Source of the DNA: Oscillospiraceae bacterium
GTDB taxonomy: Bacteria > Bacillota > Clostridia > Oscillospirales > Oscillospiraceae
NCBI GenBank assembly: GCA_902795195.1
Contig: CADBKF010000010.1
Location: 10,702 to 59,022, forward strand
Length of the DNA stretch: 48,321 bases
Direction of reading: 5' to 3'
Shown here: one piece after another, positions 34,401 to 41,582 of the stretch
Position numbering within the stretch: position 1 is the stretch's first letter
How the letters are laid out: the number at the start of each line of letters is the position of its first letter
Program-made: the position numbers and the translations under genes
Notes under the pieces: model-generated
Databases searched by the model: none
The model's input: only the letters and a program-made list of their open reading frames with translations
What the model was told of the DNA's origin: nothing

Positions 34401-35701
34401 AAAACAACTACGTGGTCTACTACATCTACGGTGTAAGCAACAACGACCTGCAGTGCTCCAAGGGCGACGATCTCTGGCCCGCCCCCGGCGTGGTCACCGC
34501 GCCCACCTGCACGGATGGCGGCTATACGACCTACACTGGCATGTTCACCGGCGAGACCAGGGTCCAGGAAGAGACCCCCGCCCTCGGCCATGCCTGGGGC
34601 GAGCCCACCTACGAGTGGGCCGAAACCGACGACGGCTGGACCTGCACCGCGACCCGCGTCTGCGCGAACGACGAGAGCCACGTGGAGACCGAGACGGTCA
34701 CGGCAGCGGTCGGCGCCACCGGCTACACCGCAAGCTTCACGAACCCGGCCTTTACCACGCAGACCAGGGAAGTGCTCAGCCTGACCGGCTACAGCCTGAG
34801 CCTGAACGGCATGATCGACCTCAACTACTACGTGTTCGTTCCGGAACAGATGCTGACCGCCGATCCCGACATGTACGCCGTGCTCAGCTACAGCATGAGC
34901 GGCGTAGCAAAGACTGAGACCGTCCGGTTCTCCGCAGCGGAGCAGAAGAACGGCGCGCGTGCCTTCCCGGTGTCGATGCCCGCCAAGAACATGAACACCA
35001 AGGTCACGCTGACGCTGTTTGACGGCAGCGGTAACCAGCTTGACTTCCTGGTCACCGGCAAGATCGTGTCCTCCATCGACCGCAGCGTTGCGGACTATCT
35101 GACGCAGGTCATCGAAGCGGAAGACGGCACCTACACCGATGCGCACGTCGAGCTCTGCAAGACGATGTACGACTACGGTCACTACGCGCAGCTGCAGCAG
35201 AACTACCAGTATGATACGATGCTGGCAAACACCTATCACAAAGTGAACGAAACCACCGATCTGTTCGATGCTGTGACGGCGGACGCGCTGGGCAACGCCT
35301 ATAACCCGACCGTGAGCAACGGCACCAATGTGACCTACTACGGCGCGAGCGTGCTGATGCGCAGCGGCACGGTCATCCGCGTGTACTTCAAGGTCAACGG
35401 CACGGTGTCCGAGGATTTGCCCGTGAGCGCGACGGTTGACGGCCAGTCTGTGAATCCTGAGCACTATGGCACCGGCAAGTACTACTATGTGGACCTTGCC
35501 GACATCCACGCGAGAAACCTCGACGAGGGCCATACCTTCACCCTGAGCTGGAACGGCGAGACCGCGACGGTGGGGAACTACAGCGTCTACACCTACGTTG
35601 CAAAGGTGCTGGGCAATGCGAACTCCGAGGCCACGCTCGTGAACGTCGTCAAGGCGATCTATCGCTACGGCCAAGCCGCCAAGGCCTACTTTGGCGAATG
35701 A
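28418..35701 (+). CDS. Giant secreted subtilisin-family (S8) protease with accessory domains
   Basis: A 2427-residue exported protease. A signal peptide (about 1-29) and pro-domain precede the S8 catalytic domain, whose triad is D219 (IIDTGID), H295 (GEHGSHVAG) and S662 (GTSMAAPH). A PA-type insert (KIVIVNRGELSFVEKG) sits between His and Ser. Further parts: a dockerin-like pair of calcium loops (about 834-885: DVDKDGDTDNDD, AADLDGDETVTSRD), a Big2 domain (about 1388-1473), a poorly conserved AT-richer stretch (about 1480-1730), a cohesin-like domain (about 1788-1905), a CBM26-like starch-binding module (about 1916-2008, WPGHAL) and a C-terminal module (about 2121-2427) common in secreted Oscillospiraceae proteins. 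No LPXTG or SLH anchor is seen. It probably digests dietary or host protein at the cell surface; starch binding would be unexpected for a protease. Confidence 0.9.
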   Translation: MKHTARTKRLLAMLLALAMVLPLAAPLAAAEEAPAPEQPTALETYDLDPATLHVQKLGQVDDEPQELIDPEPYALTDLVRVSIELEAPSTLDAGYSTQGIAANDEAVAYRAALQRQQDEMTAQIERTIGSKLDVQWNITLAANIISANVRYGDIFKIESIEGVKKVFIENRYEAPVDETDGGGDSASPNTANTSENMVGATAAWEDGYTGAGSRVAIIDTGIDTSHQSFAAEPFTYSVGQAGATNELMTETQVQNLASQLNSKTGNYVSAKIPYGYNYVDNNTTITHLNDTQGEHGSHVAGIAAANRYIGSAHSDAAATVGAVGMAPDAQLFIMKVFGKGGGAFDSDYMVAIEDAIVLDCDVVNLSLGSSVQGWTYSGDYQEILNNLVNKAHNDGMVVSISAGNSYDFAKMTSAGNLYKDDVYYHTGGSPGTFVNALTVAAAQNTLTKGTPMNFNGVGDVFYYESTGNEEEGTTYTNPALNTIKGSYSYVYIDATGSAADYSTVNSAVSLSGKIVIVNRGELSFVEKGENAKSYNPKAVIIANNGDGTIYMDLTDFTGTFPMVTITLKDANKIKAASASQTVGGLTVYTGTVQVTDVEKEVTIDRSQATITDFSSWGVPGSLIMKPEITAPGGDIYSVNGTHKTSSGTSGGSDQYENMSGTSMAAPHITGLTGVLAEYLREHPIAGRNDELNSNYSTRAILQSLLMSTATPMAPENEYLSILQQGAGLAEVHKAITSPSVIMMTEEGNTLTVRTGAVADGKIKAELGDDPEKTGSYSFGFKVYNLTDNELRYELDTDLFSQKISGEFLARGTSLLPAGGVSYTWTVGNTEPESHDVDKDGDTDNDDAQAILDYLTGVKAEADVDLAAADLDGDETVTSRDAYLLIDWTPGEDAEEGYLLPARGSAEVVVTIELTDAQREALAAYAKGAYLEGFTYLTCSDGTEHSIPILGFYGSWTDPSMFDNMSYIDGLYGAERIPYSGTADTNYLMVNYAGSNVKFSGNPYMVEESFPADRLAINSNSNLVRISYNLIRAAATTGFAVTKLDADHKVTDILSSSVTGNSVDGMYYSNSSGWQNTTTKLYSINKTVGSYGLSAGDKFRVGFYAIPEYNGMVVNESYDASGAGELNVGGFNALLKSNVLGMGALVGYDFTVDNTDPVIGNASLSGNTLSVSATDNENLAYVAVLSLDGETKYAEAAPGTNEFTISFDASDAIANARGYVAVFAGDYAGNEAAIAVRVNDNAYEEKTVYVLTNTLTAGEEYLIVSSNSAGTRYALGHNGTTVSTNTVTVKAGTSETNNAVYIDSADVADTSVWTVATGYTFKNGNYYISRSNRNLSISTSSTSWSWNSTNSQLYNGTYYLRYSNGFSVSTTQNSIYVYKKTVIRTEIDPYGVESVSIAPTSLDLYKGNTADLVAKVLPLTASNRTVTWSSSNASVATVDANGHVEAKTAGSATITATANGDATKTATCAVTVTAVNKTLYGIVWDEEGGVYFSNFNANNLPTWTKNHSDAKNLQLHSAFMQSTSALYAGTLDSNLSTTLYTVNRTSYALTSVGPSYVGIMDAAKGITSSNYGMAYCFGPYVIVGNYSSSTVNLNDGSSFTGVGIPYGLLDASETTGAYIAGIAAKSISNSSASYYLLDENGVIWQTSFSYSMFSGASLSTPTKVLETGISTSFMYQSLYYDNTYLYWTHTTGSDAELIIIDPSTGKVYNAGNFGDGVWPVAGLYVNGSVAPTSAGDEVMDSADEPVEFPENLQPVATREELMTEEVMARFAAEAAKFAAKDEPANVTTGGLNAVRGSALVRSTDESTGSAENGAASVTLTETENVNNGLVTVTYDPAVLTYTGYSSEFAYTSVHAENGTITLAYADKTARTDLAVLNFTYTGMLNTNVTVHTAERNAELAVNEDDTVIKLKDGSKTVSVYVVDELNGSDLSAWAWGTSGNLDASWPGHALSAEGTDKGGHPYYKIELDLVDYDKIIFNRNGQPQTATLDVAAGAGENNYVVYYIYGVSNNDLQCSKGDDLWPAPGVVTAPTCTDGGYTTYTGMFTGETRVQEETPALGHAWGEPTYEWAETDDGWTCTATRVCANDESHVETETVTAAVGATGYTASFTNPAFTTQTREVLSLTGYSLSLNGMIDLNYYVFVPEQMLTADPDMYAVLSYSMSGVAKTETVRFSAAEQKNGARAFPVSMPAKNMNTKVTLTLFDGSGNQLDFLVTGKIVSSIDRSVADYLTQVIEAEDGTYTDAHVELCKTMYDYGHYAQLQQNYQYDTMLANTYHKVNETTDLFDAVTADALGNAYNPTVSNGTNVTYYGASVLMRSGTVIRVYFKVNGTVSEDLPVSATVDGQSVNPEHYGTGKYYYVDLADIHARNLDEGHTFTLSWNGETATVGNYSVYTYVAKVLGNANSEATLVNVVKAIYRYGQAAKAYFGE

Positions 35702-35750
35702 TGCCATAAGGTATGTGATCTGAGATTCGCAACATCTAAAAAGCATTTAT

Positions 35751-35800
35751 ATGATCCCAACAGGGGCCGCTTCTTCGGAAGCGGCCCCTGTTGGGATCAT
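35751..35800. terminator. Perfect 23-bp hairpin after the subtilase
   Basis: ATGATCCCAACAGGGGCCGC plus TTC is followed by a TTCG tetraloop and its exact complement. It stands about 50 bases past the stop codon; the tail is AT-rich with few consecutive Ts, but such a stem should still define the 3' end. Confidence 0.8.
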
Positions 35801-36928
35801 ATTCTCATATCATTGCTGTAGGGGACGGCGTCCCCGACGTCCCGGCATTCGGAACGAATGCATTCGCCGACAGGCGAATTATGGGACAGGCCAGCGGGCG
35901 GCAGATTGCCGCCCCTACGGGTACGTTCCGCATCGGCGGGCCGTCGAGACGCCGGCCCCTACGGTTTTCGCGCAAAACCCGGAAATGTCATTCTGAGCGC
36001 AGCGAAGAATCTAAATTGCGGCATAATTGCGGGACAGAGTAGATTCTTCGCTGCGCTCAGAATGACATGAGGAAAGTTTTTGACAAGATATGTTGCTGCT
36101 ACAAGATATGCTGCTGCCGGCGCGGTCCGGGCCCGCGGGCGAGCACTGCTCGCCCCTACGGTGCAGACTGCCCTTTTCCGCCGTAGGGGACGGCGTCCCC
36201 GACGTCCCGGCATTCGGAACGAATGCATTCGCCGGCAGGCGAATCCGTGAGGCGGGCCTGCCGGCGAGCGCTGCTCGCCCCTACGGTGCGATGCAGCACG
36301 AGAGATACCGTAGTGGCCGATGCCCACATCGGCCATAAGGCATCGTTGCGCATCGCAGTTCTTTGGCCGAACTCGAAGAGTCACGAAGTATGTGGGCATA
36401 CCCATAAAGGGCACGCAGTCGGCCACTGCGGGCGCGGTTTTTTCCGACGGGTTCCGCCCTGTGGGCGGCGGATCGATTGTCCCTTCGAGCATAATCGATC
36501 CCTACGGGGTGCGGCACAGGACAGCGGGCGAGCGCTGCTCGCCCCTACGGTGCGGCCTGCCCGTTCCCGCCGTAGGGGACGGCGTCCCCGACGTCCCGGC
36601 ATTCGGAACGAATGCATTCGCCGACAGGCGAATCCGTGAGGTGAGCCTGCGGGCGAGCACTGCTCGCCCCTACGGTGCATACTGCCCTTTTCCGCTGCCG
36701 GGCGGCGGATCGATTGTCCCTTCGGGCATAATCGATCCCTACGGGGTGCGGCACAGGACAGCGGGCGAGCACTGCTCGCCCCTACGGTGCGGCCTGCCCT
36801 TTTCCGCTGCCGGGTGGCGGATCGATTGTCCCTTCGGGCATAATCGATCCCTACGGGGAGCTTGCATCCCTGCGGGATTTCGGGGGAAAAATAATTGCGC
36901 GAAAAACGGTGAATTGGAAAACTTGGGC
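35801..36928. repeat. Modular repeat region, no genes
   Basis: About 1.1 kb of the same words as elsewhere. GGGGACGGCGTCCCCGACGTCCC with a GGCATTCGGAACGAATGC tail occurs three times (35820, 36185, 36573). GGGCGAGCACTGCTCGCCCC occurs five times (about 36137, 36263, 36525, 36652, 36766). A GATCGATTGTCCCTTCGGGC word (36470-36510, 36708, 36821) is followed by ATAATCGATCCC. There is also a GTAGTGGCCGATGCCCACAT word (36309) and a second copy of the TCATTCTGAGCGCAGCGAAG hairpin element (35985-36068). Confidence 0.85.
35985..36068. repeat. Hairpin element, GTCATTCTGAGCGCAGCGAAG family, second copy
   Basis: Same arms as 1616-1694, but a different 30-base centre. The conserved arms and variable centre suggest that the arms, not the loop, are the maintained part. 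Confidence 0.85.
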
Positions 36929-36957
36929 TTGACAAAAACAGCATTCCGCGGTATTCT
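36929..36957 (+). promoter_or_regulatory. Promoter of nrdG-nrdD
   Basis: Consensus -35 TTGACA (36929-36934), a 17-base spacer and -10 TATTCT (36952-36957) predict a start near 36964. Confidence 0.8.
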
Positions 36958-36966
36958 ATGTTCCGG

Positions 36967-37015
36967 ACACAAGATATTGTGGTAACAAAGTGGTTACATC
37001 CACAAAATATTCCAC
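36967..37015 (+). promoter_or_regulatory. NrdR-box-like pair
   Basis: ACACAAGATATTGTGG (36967-36982) fits the NrdR consensus ACACWATATATWGTGT at 14 of 16 positions. A weaker half-like copy CCACAAAATATTCCAC begins at 37000, 33 bases later, close to the about three-turn spacing of known NrdR box pairs. The location at the transcription start of an nrd operon fits repression by NrdR, the ATP/dATP-sensing regulator of ribonucleotide reductase genes. Confidence 0.65.
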
Positions 37016-37028
37016 ATATCTTCATAGA

Positions 37029-37049
37029 TTATCCACATGCTTATCCATA
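37029..37049 (+). promoter_or_regulatory. Two DnaA-box-like 9-mers in the nrd leader
   Basis: TTATCCACA (37029-37037) is an exact DnaA box and TTATCCATA (37041-37049) differs at one base; their starts are 12 bases apart on the same strand, between the predicted start site and the ribosome site. DnaA control of nrd genes is known in E. coli; here it is only suggested. Confidence 0.5.
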
Positions 37050-37061
37050 GGAGGGACGGAC

Positions 37062-37985
37062 ATGCGGCTTGGCGGACTGCAAAAAATGACGCTTCTGGAC
37101 TTTCCCGGGCGCGTGGCCTGCACGGTGTTCACGCTCGGCTGCAACTTCCGCTGCCCCTTCTGCCACAACACACCGCTGGTGGTGGTCGGCGGAAGCGCCG
37201 CTGCGGCTGCGTCTGAAACCGGCCCGGGCAGCGAACAGCAGCTTGCCGCCCCTGCGGCTGCGCGCGAGGCGACCGCGGAATACCCGCTGGAGGACTTCTT
37301 CCGCTTCCTCCAAAAGCGGCAGGGTCTGCTCGACGGCGTGGCGATCACCGGCGGCGAGCCGCTGCTCCACCCGGACGCGGCGGACTTCATCCGGCGCATC
37401 CGCAGCCTCGGCTACGCGGTGAAACTCGACACCAACGGCGCCTTCCCGGAGCGCCTGGCGGCGATCATCGACGAGGGCCTGGTGGACTACGTGGCCGTGG
37501 ACATCAAAAACAGCCCGGAAAAGTACGCCCTCACGGCCGGCCTCGGCGCAGGCAGCCCGGAATCAACGAATGTAGGGACAAGCCCCGCTTGTCCGCGGAC
37601 GAGCACGGCTCGTCCCGACGCTCAGAGCAATGGCGAGCCGCAGCAGGGCGAACGGATTGCCACGCCAGTCTGCGGACCGGCTCGCAATGACGGGAAGCCG
37701 GCGCTGCTTGCCAAGGTCGACGAGACCGTCCGGCTGCTGCTGGAAAGGCGCGTGGACTACGAATTCCGCACCACACTGGTCGACGAGCTGCACGAGCCGG
37801 CGGATTTTGCCAGGATCGGCCAGTGGATCCAGGGCGCGCCGCGCTACTTCATCCAGCAGTTCGTCGATTCCGGCGACATTCTGGGCGGCGAGGCACAATA
37901 CCACGCCGCGTCGAAGGAAAAAACCGCCGCGTGCCTTGCCGCCGTGCAGGCGTATGTGCCTGCCGCGCAGCTCCGGGGACAGTGA
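37062..37985 (+). CDS. nrdG: Anaerobic ribonucleotide reductase activating protein (radical SAM)
   Basis: A 307-residue radical-SAM activase that installs the glycyl radical on NrdD. The cluster motif CNFRCPFC gives C27, C31 and C34; ITGGEPLLH is the SAM-binding GGE motif, and LDTNGAFPE and VDYVAVDIK are typical. Family members are usually about 170-240 residues. The extra length here comes from an Ala-rich insert after the cluster (about 42-70) and from a ~42-residue insert (about 171-212) that is translated intergenic repeat. After it the normal C-terminus resumes (LLAKVDETVRLLLERRVDYEFRTTL). TAGGAGGG supports the start at 37062. It is first in the operon with nrdD. Because the frame is intact and the core motifs are kept, I treat it as functional. 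Confidence 0.88.
   Translation: MRLGGLQKMTLLDFPGRVACTVFTLGCNFRCPFCHNTPLVVVGGSAAAAASETGPGSEQQLAAPAAAREATAEYPLEDFFRFLQKRQGLLDGVAITGGEPLLHPDAADFIRRIRSLGYAVKLDTNGAFPERLAAIIDEGLVDYVAVDIKNSPEKYALTAGLGAGSPESTNVGTSPACPRTSTARPDAQSNGEPQQGERIATPVCGPARNDGKPALLAKVDETVRLLLERRVDYEFRTTLVDELHEPADFARIGQWIQGAPRYFIQQFVDSGDILGGEAQYHAASKEKTAACLAAVQAYVPAAQLRGQ
37572..37694. repeat. Two intergenic repeat words inserted in frame in nrdG
   Basis: GTAGGGACAAGCCCCGCTTG plus TCC, the GGACGAGCACGGCTCGTCCC word, and then AACGGATTGCCACGCCAGTC ... GGCTCGCAATGACGGG appear here with the same sequence and order style as between genes (compare 1887-1930, 2246-2282, 27800 and 45733). They add about 42 codons without a stop. Confidence 0.88.
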
Positions 37986-38006
37986 TGCAGCGGAGCGCGG
38001 CCATGG

Positions 38007-38045
38007 GTTCTTTTTCACAAAAAACTATTTTTTGTGAAAAAGAAC
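38007..38045. other. Intercistronic hairpin between nrdG and nrdD
   Basis: GTTCTTTTTCACAAAAAA and TTTTTTGTGAAAAAGAAC are perfect complements around a short CTA-type loop. It lies between the nrdG stop and the nrdD ribosome site (AAGGAG, 38082-38087) and may stabilise or attenuate the downstream message. Confidence 0.75.
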
Positions 38046-38098
38046 AGGAAAACGACATCAGAAAGTTTCAGACATAAATAAGGAGTTGTGAAATAGCA

Positions 38099-40492
38099 AT
38101 GTATCAGGTTGTAAAGAGAAACGACAAGGTCGTTGATTTTGACATCAGCAAGATTTCCACTGCGATCAAGAAGGCGTTTGACGCGCTGGACAAGCAGTAC
38201 AACGAGGACACCATCGACTTCCTCGCCCTCAAGGTCACCGCGGACTTTGAGAAGAAGATCAAGGACAGTAAGATCGCCGTCGAGGACATTCAGGACAGCG
38301 TCGAGGCGGTTCTGGGCCGCGCCGGCTACGAGGACGTGGCCAAGGCCTATATCCTCTACCGCCGCCAGCGCGAAAAGCTGCGCAACGTGTCGAACACCAT
38401 GCTCGACTACAAGAGCATCGTCGACCAGTATCTGCGCGTCACCGACTGGCGCGTGAAGGAAAACTCCACCGTCACCTACTCCGTGGGCGGCCTGATCCTG
38501 TCCAACTCCGGCGCCATCACCGCCAACTACTGGCTGAGCGAGATCTACGACGACGAGATCGCCAAGGCGCACCGCAACTGCGACTTCCACATCCACGACA
38601 TGTCCATGCTCACCGGCTACTGCGCCGGCTGGAGCCTGAAGCAGCTGATCCAGGAGGGTCTCGGCGGCGTGACCGGCAAGATCACCTCCGCGCCCGCCAA
38701 GCACCTGTCCAGCCTCTGCAACCAGATGGTCAACTTCCTGGGCATCATGCAGAACGAATGGGCCGGCGCCCAGGCGTTCTCCAGCTTCGACACCTACCTG
38801 GCCCCCTTCGTCAAGGTGGACAACCTGACTTACGACCAGGTCAAAAAGTGCATCGAGAGCTTCATCTACGGTGTGAACACTCCGTCCCGCTGGGGCACGC
38901 AGGCGCCGTTCTCCAACATCACCCTGGACTGGACCGTGCCGAACGACCTGGCCGAGCTGCCCGCGATCGTCGGCGGCAAGGAGATGCCCTTCAAGTACAA
39001 GGACTGCAAGAAGGAAATGGACATGGTCAACAAGGCGTTCATCGAGACCATGATCGAGGGCGACGCCAACGGCCGCGGCTTCCAGTACCCGATCCCCACC
39101 TACTCCATCACCAAGGAGTTCGACTGGTCCGAGACCGAGAACAACAAGCTGCTCTTTGAGATGACCGCCAAGTACGGCACGCCCTACTTCTCCAACTACG
39201 TCAACTCCGACATGGAGCCCTCCGACATCCGCTCCATGTGCTGCCGCCTGCGTCTGGACCTGCGCGAGCTGCGCAAGAAGTCCGGCGGCTTCTTCGGCAG
39301 CGGCGAGTCCACCGGCTCTGTGGGCGTCGTGACCATCAACATGCCGCGCATCGCCTACCAGGCCAAGGACGAGGCCGACTTCTACAAGCGGCTCGACAAG
39401 CTCATGGACATCGCAGCCCGCTCTCTGAAGATCAAGCGCGACGTCATCACCAAGCTCCTCGAGGGCGGCCTGTATCCCTACACCAAGCGCTACCTCGGCA
39501 CCTTCGCCAACCACTTCTCCACGATCGGCCTGATCGGCATGAACGAGGTCGGCCTGAACGCCAAGTGGCTGCGCAAAGATATGACCCATCCCGAGACCGT
39601 GAAGTTCTCGCAGGAGGTCCTCAACCACATGCGCGAGCGCCTGTCCGACTACCAGGAGATGTACGGCGACCTCTACAACCTCGAGGCGACCCCGGCGGAG
39701 TCCACCACCTACCGCTTTGCCAAGCACGACAAGAAGGACTTCCCCGACATCATCACCGCCAACATGAACGGCACGCCCTACTACACCAACTCCTCCCACC
39801 TGCCCGTGGGCTACACCGAGGATGTGTTCTCCGCGCTCGACATCCAGGACGAGCTGCAGACGCTCTACACCTCCGGCACCGTGTTCCACGCCTTCCTGGG
39901 CGAGAAGCTGCCCGACTGGAAGGCCGCGGCCAACCTCGTGCGCAAGATCGCCGAGAACTACAAGCTGCCCTACTACACGATGTCCCCGACCTACTCGGTC
40001 TGCCCGGATCACGGCTACCTCGTCGGCGAGCAGTACACCTGCCCGCACTGCGGCAAGAAGACCGAGGTCTACTCCCGCATCACCGGCTACTATCGCCCGG
40101 TGCAGAACTGGAACGACGGCAAGGCCCAGGAGTTCAAGGACCGCGTGACCTACGACGCCGTCGGCTCCATGCAGAAGCACTTCGGCGCGGCTGAGGTGAC
40201 CACGGCGGCCAAGGCGGACGCTGCCGCTCCGGCTGCGGCTGCAGCTTCTGAGACTGAAAACGGCAAACGGCTGGTGCTCTTCACCACCTCCACCTGCCCG
40301 AAGTGCGTGATGGCCAAGAAGTTCCTGGCCGACGCCGGCATCGAATATGAGACCGTGGTGGTCGACCAGAACCCCGAGCCCGCCAGAACGTACGGCGTGC
40401 GCCAGGCCCCGACCCTGCTGGTCCTGGACGGCGAGACCGAGCTCGAGCGCGTGGAGAACCCCAGCAACATCCGCGCCTTCTGCGCAAGATAA
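38099..40492 (+). CDS. nrdD: Anaerobic ribonucleoside-triphosphate reductase with fused glutaredoxin-like domain
   Basis: A 797-residue class III ribonucleotide reductase that makes dNTPs without oxygen using a glycyl radical. Residues 1-~95 are the ATP-cone regulatory domain. The catalytic barrel follows (NCDFHIHDM, SGGFFGSGESTGSVGVVTIN). Near the C-terminus come the Cys4-type zinc site (CPDHG ... CPHCGKK) and RITGYYRP with the radical glycine G663. Residues about 720-797, after an Ala-rich linker, are a glutaredoxin/NrdH-like domain with CPKC (C733, C736) and the cis-Pro region RQAPTLLV. The fused redoxin probably re-reduces the active site directly, in contrast to formate-driven NrdD. It follows nrdG and probably shares its promoter; a terminator is at 40531. 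Confidence 0.95.
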   Translation: MYQVVKRNDKVVDFDISKISTAIKKAFDALDKQYNEDTIDFLALKVTADFEKKIKDSKIAVEDIQDSVEAVLGRAGYEDVAKAYILYRRQREKLRNVSNTMLDYKSIVDQYLRVTDWRVKENSTVTYSVGGLILSNSGAITANYWLSEIYDDEIAKAHRNCDFHIHDMSMLTGYCAGWSLKQLIQEGLGGVTGKITSAPAKHLSSLCNQMVNFLGIMQNEWAGAQAFSSFDTYLAPFVKVDNLTYDQVKKCIESFIYGVNTPSRWGTQAPFSNITLDWTVPNDLAELPAIVGGKEMPFKYKDCKKEMDMVNKAFIETMIEGDANGRGFQYPIPTYSITKEFDWSETENNKLLFEMTAKYGTPYFSNYVNSDMEPSDIRSMCCRLRLDLRELRKKSGGFFGSGESTGSVGVVTINMPRIAYQAKDEADFYKRLDKLMDIAARSLKIKRDVITKLLEGGLYPYTKRYLGTFANHFSTIGLIGMNEVGLNAKWLRKDMTHPETVKFSQEVLNHMRERLSDYQEMYGDLYNLEATPAESTTYRFAKHDKKDFPDIITANMNGTPYYTNSSHLPVGYTEDVFSALDIQDELQTLYTSGTVFHAFLGEKLPDWKAAANLVRKIAENYKLPYYTMSPTYSVCPDHGYLVGEQYTCPHCGKKTEVYSRITGYYRPVQNWNDGKAQEFKDRVTYDAVGSMQKHFGAAEVTTAAKADAAAPAAAAASETENGKRLVLFTTSTCPKCVMAKKFLADAGIEYETVVVDQNPEPARTYGVRQAPTLLVLDGETELERVENPSNIRAFCAR

Positions 40493-40530
40493 CTGCAAAA
40501 TTGACACGTTCTCCTTAACACGTGAAATGA

Positions 40531-40578
40531 CCCCCGCGGGAGGCTGCGAGCAATCGCAGTCTCCCGCGGGGGCGTTTT
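40531..40578 (+). terminator. Terminator of the nrd operon
   Basis: CCCCCGCGGGAG and CTCCCGCGGGGG enclose a second inner stem CTGCGA/TCGCAG and are followed by CGTTTTTG. It begins 38 bases past the nrdD stop. Confidence 0.88.
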
Positions 40579-40884
40579 TGCAGATCGCACTTTGCGAAAA
40601 CTGCGGCAAAAATTGTCGCATCCGGTATCGGAATATCATTGACAAGCCCGGGCCCATTCCTTATACTGGAATTGCAGGGATGCAGTTGCTGACACGCCGG
40701 CATCCAGTGGACAGTTGACAGTGGAAAGTGGAAAGTTTCGGTATCCCTCCGGGATGGATTTGAATTGATATTTCAAATTGAAAATTTGAAATATACCTCC
40801 ATTTTCCACTTTACACTTTCCACTTTCAATTCCTCAAATCCCGTCTTCCGGCAACAAAACGACTTTGTCAAGGGGGCGCTCACA
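40579..40884. other. plsY upstream region with repeat words
   Basis: Contains the promoter at 40639-40667, a GTGGACAGTTGACAGTGGAA run (about 40707-40736) with its complement (TTTCCACTTTACACTTTCCA, about 40803-40828), a GTATCCCTCCGGGAT hairpin and an AT-rich hairpin TATTTCAAATT/AATTTGAAATA (40769-40793). The long leader could fold into a large structure. No gene is seen. Confidence 0.65.
40639..40667 (+). promoter_or_regulatory. Promoter upstream of plsY
   Basis: Consensus -35 TTGACA (40639-40644), a 17-base spacer and -10 TATACT (40662-40667). It would give a leader of about 210 bases before plsY. Confidence 0.7.
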
Positions 40885-41505
40885 ATGACGCCGAAGCTGC
40901 TCAGCGGGCTCATCGGATATGTCTTCGGCTGTTTTCTCACGGCGGTGCCGGTGGCGCGGCACTATGCCGGAAAGCCGGTCTCGGAGGTCGGCAACACCGG
41001 CAATCCCGGCATGGCCAACATCATGGACGCGCTCGGGCTCAAGCCCGGGCTGATCGTGCTGGCGGGCGATCTGGGCAAGTGCATCCTTGCGATGCTGCTC
41101 TCCTGGCTGCTGTTCCGGGAAAGCGGCTGGATCGTGACGCTCTATGCCGGCCTCGGCTGCACGCTGGGGCACGACTTCCCGGTCTGGCGCGGCTTCCGCG
41201 GCGGCAAGGGCGTGGCGACCTCCTGCGCGGCCATTGTGCTCTATTCGCCCCTCTGGGGCCTGCTGTCCTGCATCGTGGGCATGCTGATCGTGTTTGCCAC
41301 GAAGTATCTGTGCATCGCCGGGCCGGTCATTCCGCTGCTGTTCGCCGGCATCATGCTGGCGCTGGGGCAGAACGAGGCTGCGATCCTCGGGGGCGTCATG
41401 GCGCTGCTGGCCCTGCTCTGCCACGGCCCGTCGATCCTCGGCATCCGCAAGGGCACCACCAAGCAGACCGACGTGCTGGGGGCCATATTCAAGAAAAAGC
41501 GGTAA
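40885..41505 (+). CDS. plsY: Glycerol-3-phosphate acyltransferase PlsY
   Basis: A 206-residue membrane acyltransferase that moves an acyl group from acyl-phosphate to glycerol-3-phosphate, the first step of phospholipid synthesis with PlsX. The motifs in the cytoplasmic loops are present: an S/G-rich VGNTGNPGMANIM block and GHDFPVWRGFRGGKGVAT, between about five hydrophobic segments. The classical first motif (GSIPFG-type) reads GCFLTAVPVA, so it is somewhat divergent. The start at 40885 (MTPKLL) is used with AAGGGGG upstream; the ORF extension to 40765 consists of repeat-derived residues. It stands alone between repeats. The use of acyl-phosphate is notable in a window that also has an acyl-phosphate-forming operon, but no direct link is shown. 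Confidence 0.88.
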   Translation: MTPKLLSGLIGYVFGCFLTAVPVARHYAGKPVSEVGNTGNPGMANIMDALGLKPGLIVLAGDLGKCILAMLLSWLLFRESGWIVTLYAGLGCTLGHDFPVWRGFRGGKGVATSCAAIVLYSPLWGLLSCIVGMLIVFATKYLCIAGPVIPLLFAGIMLALGQNEAAILGGVMALLALLCHGPSILGIRKGTTKQTDVLGAIFKKKR

Positions 41506-41582
41506 GTCAGTGGACAGTTGACAGTGGAAAGTGGAAAGCGTTTACAGGCAATAGGGAACAGGCAATAGGCAATAGGAGACGT

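Noticed and set aside
37029-37049. Chromosomal replication origin
   Set aside because: Only two DnaA-like boxes, no AT-rich unwinding region and no dnaA/dnaN neighbours; an nrd regulatory role is more likely.
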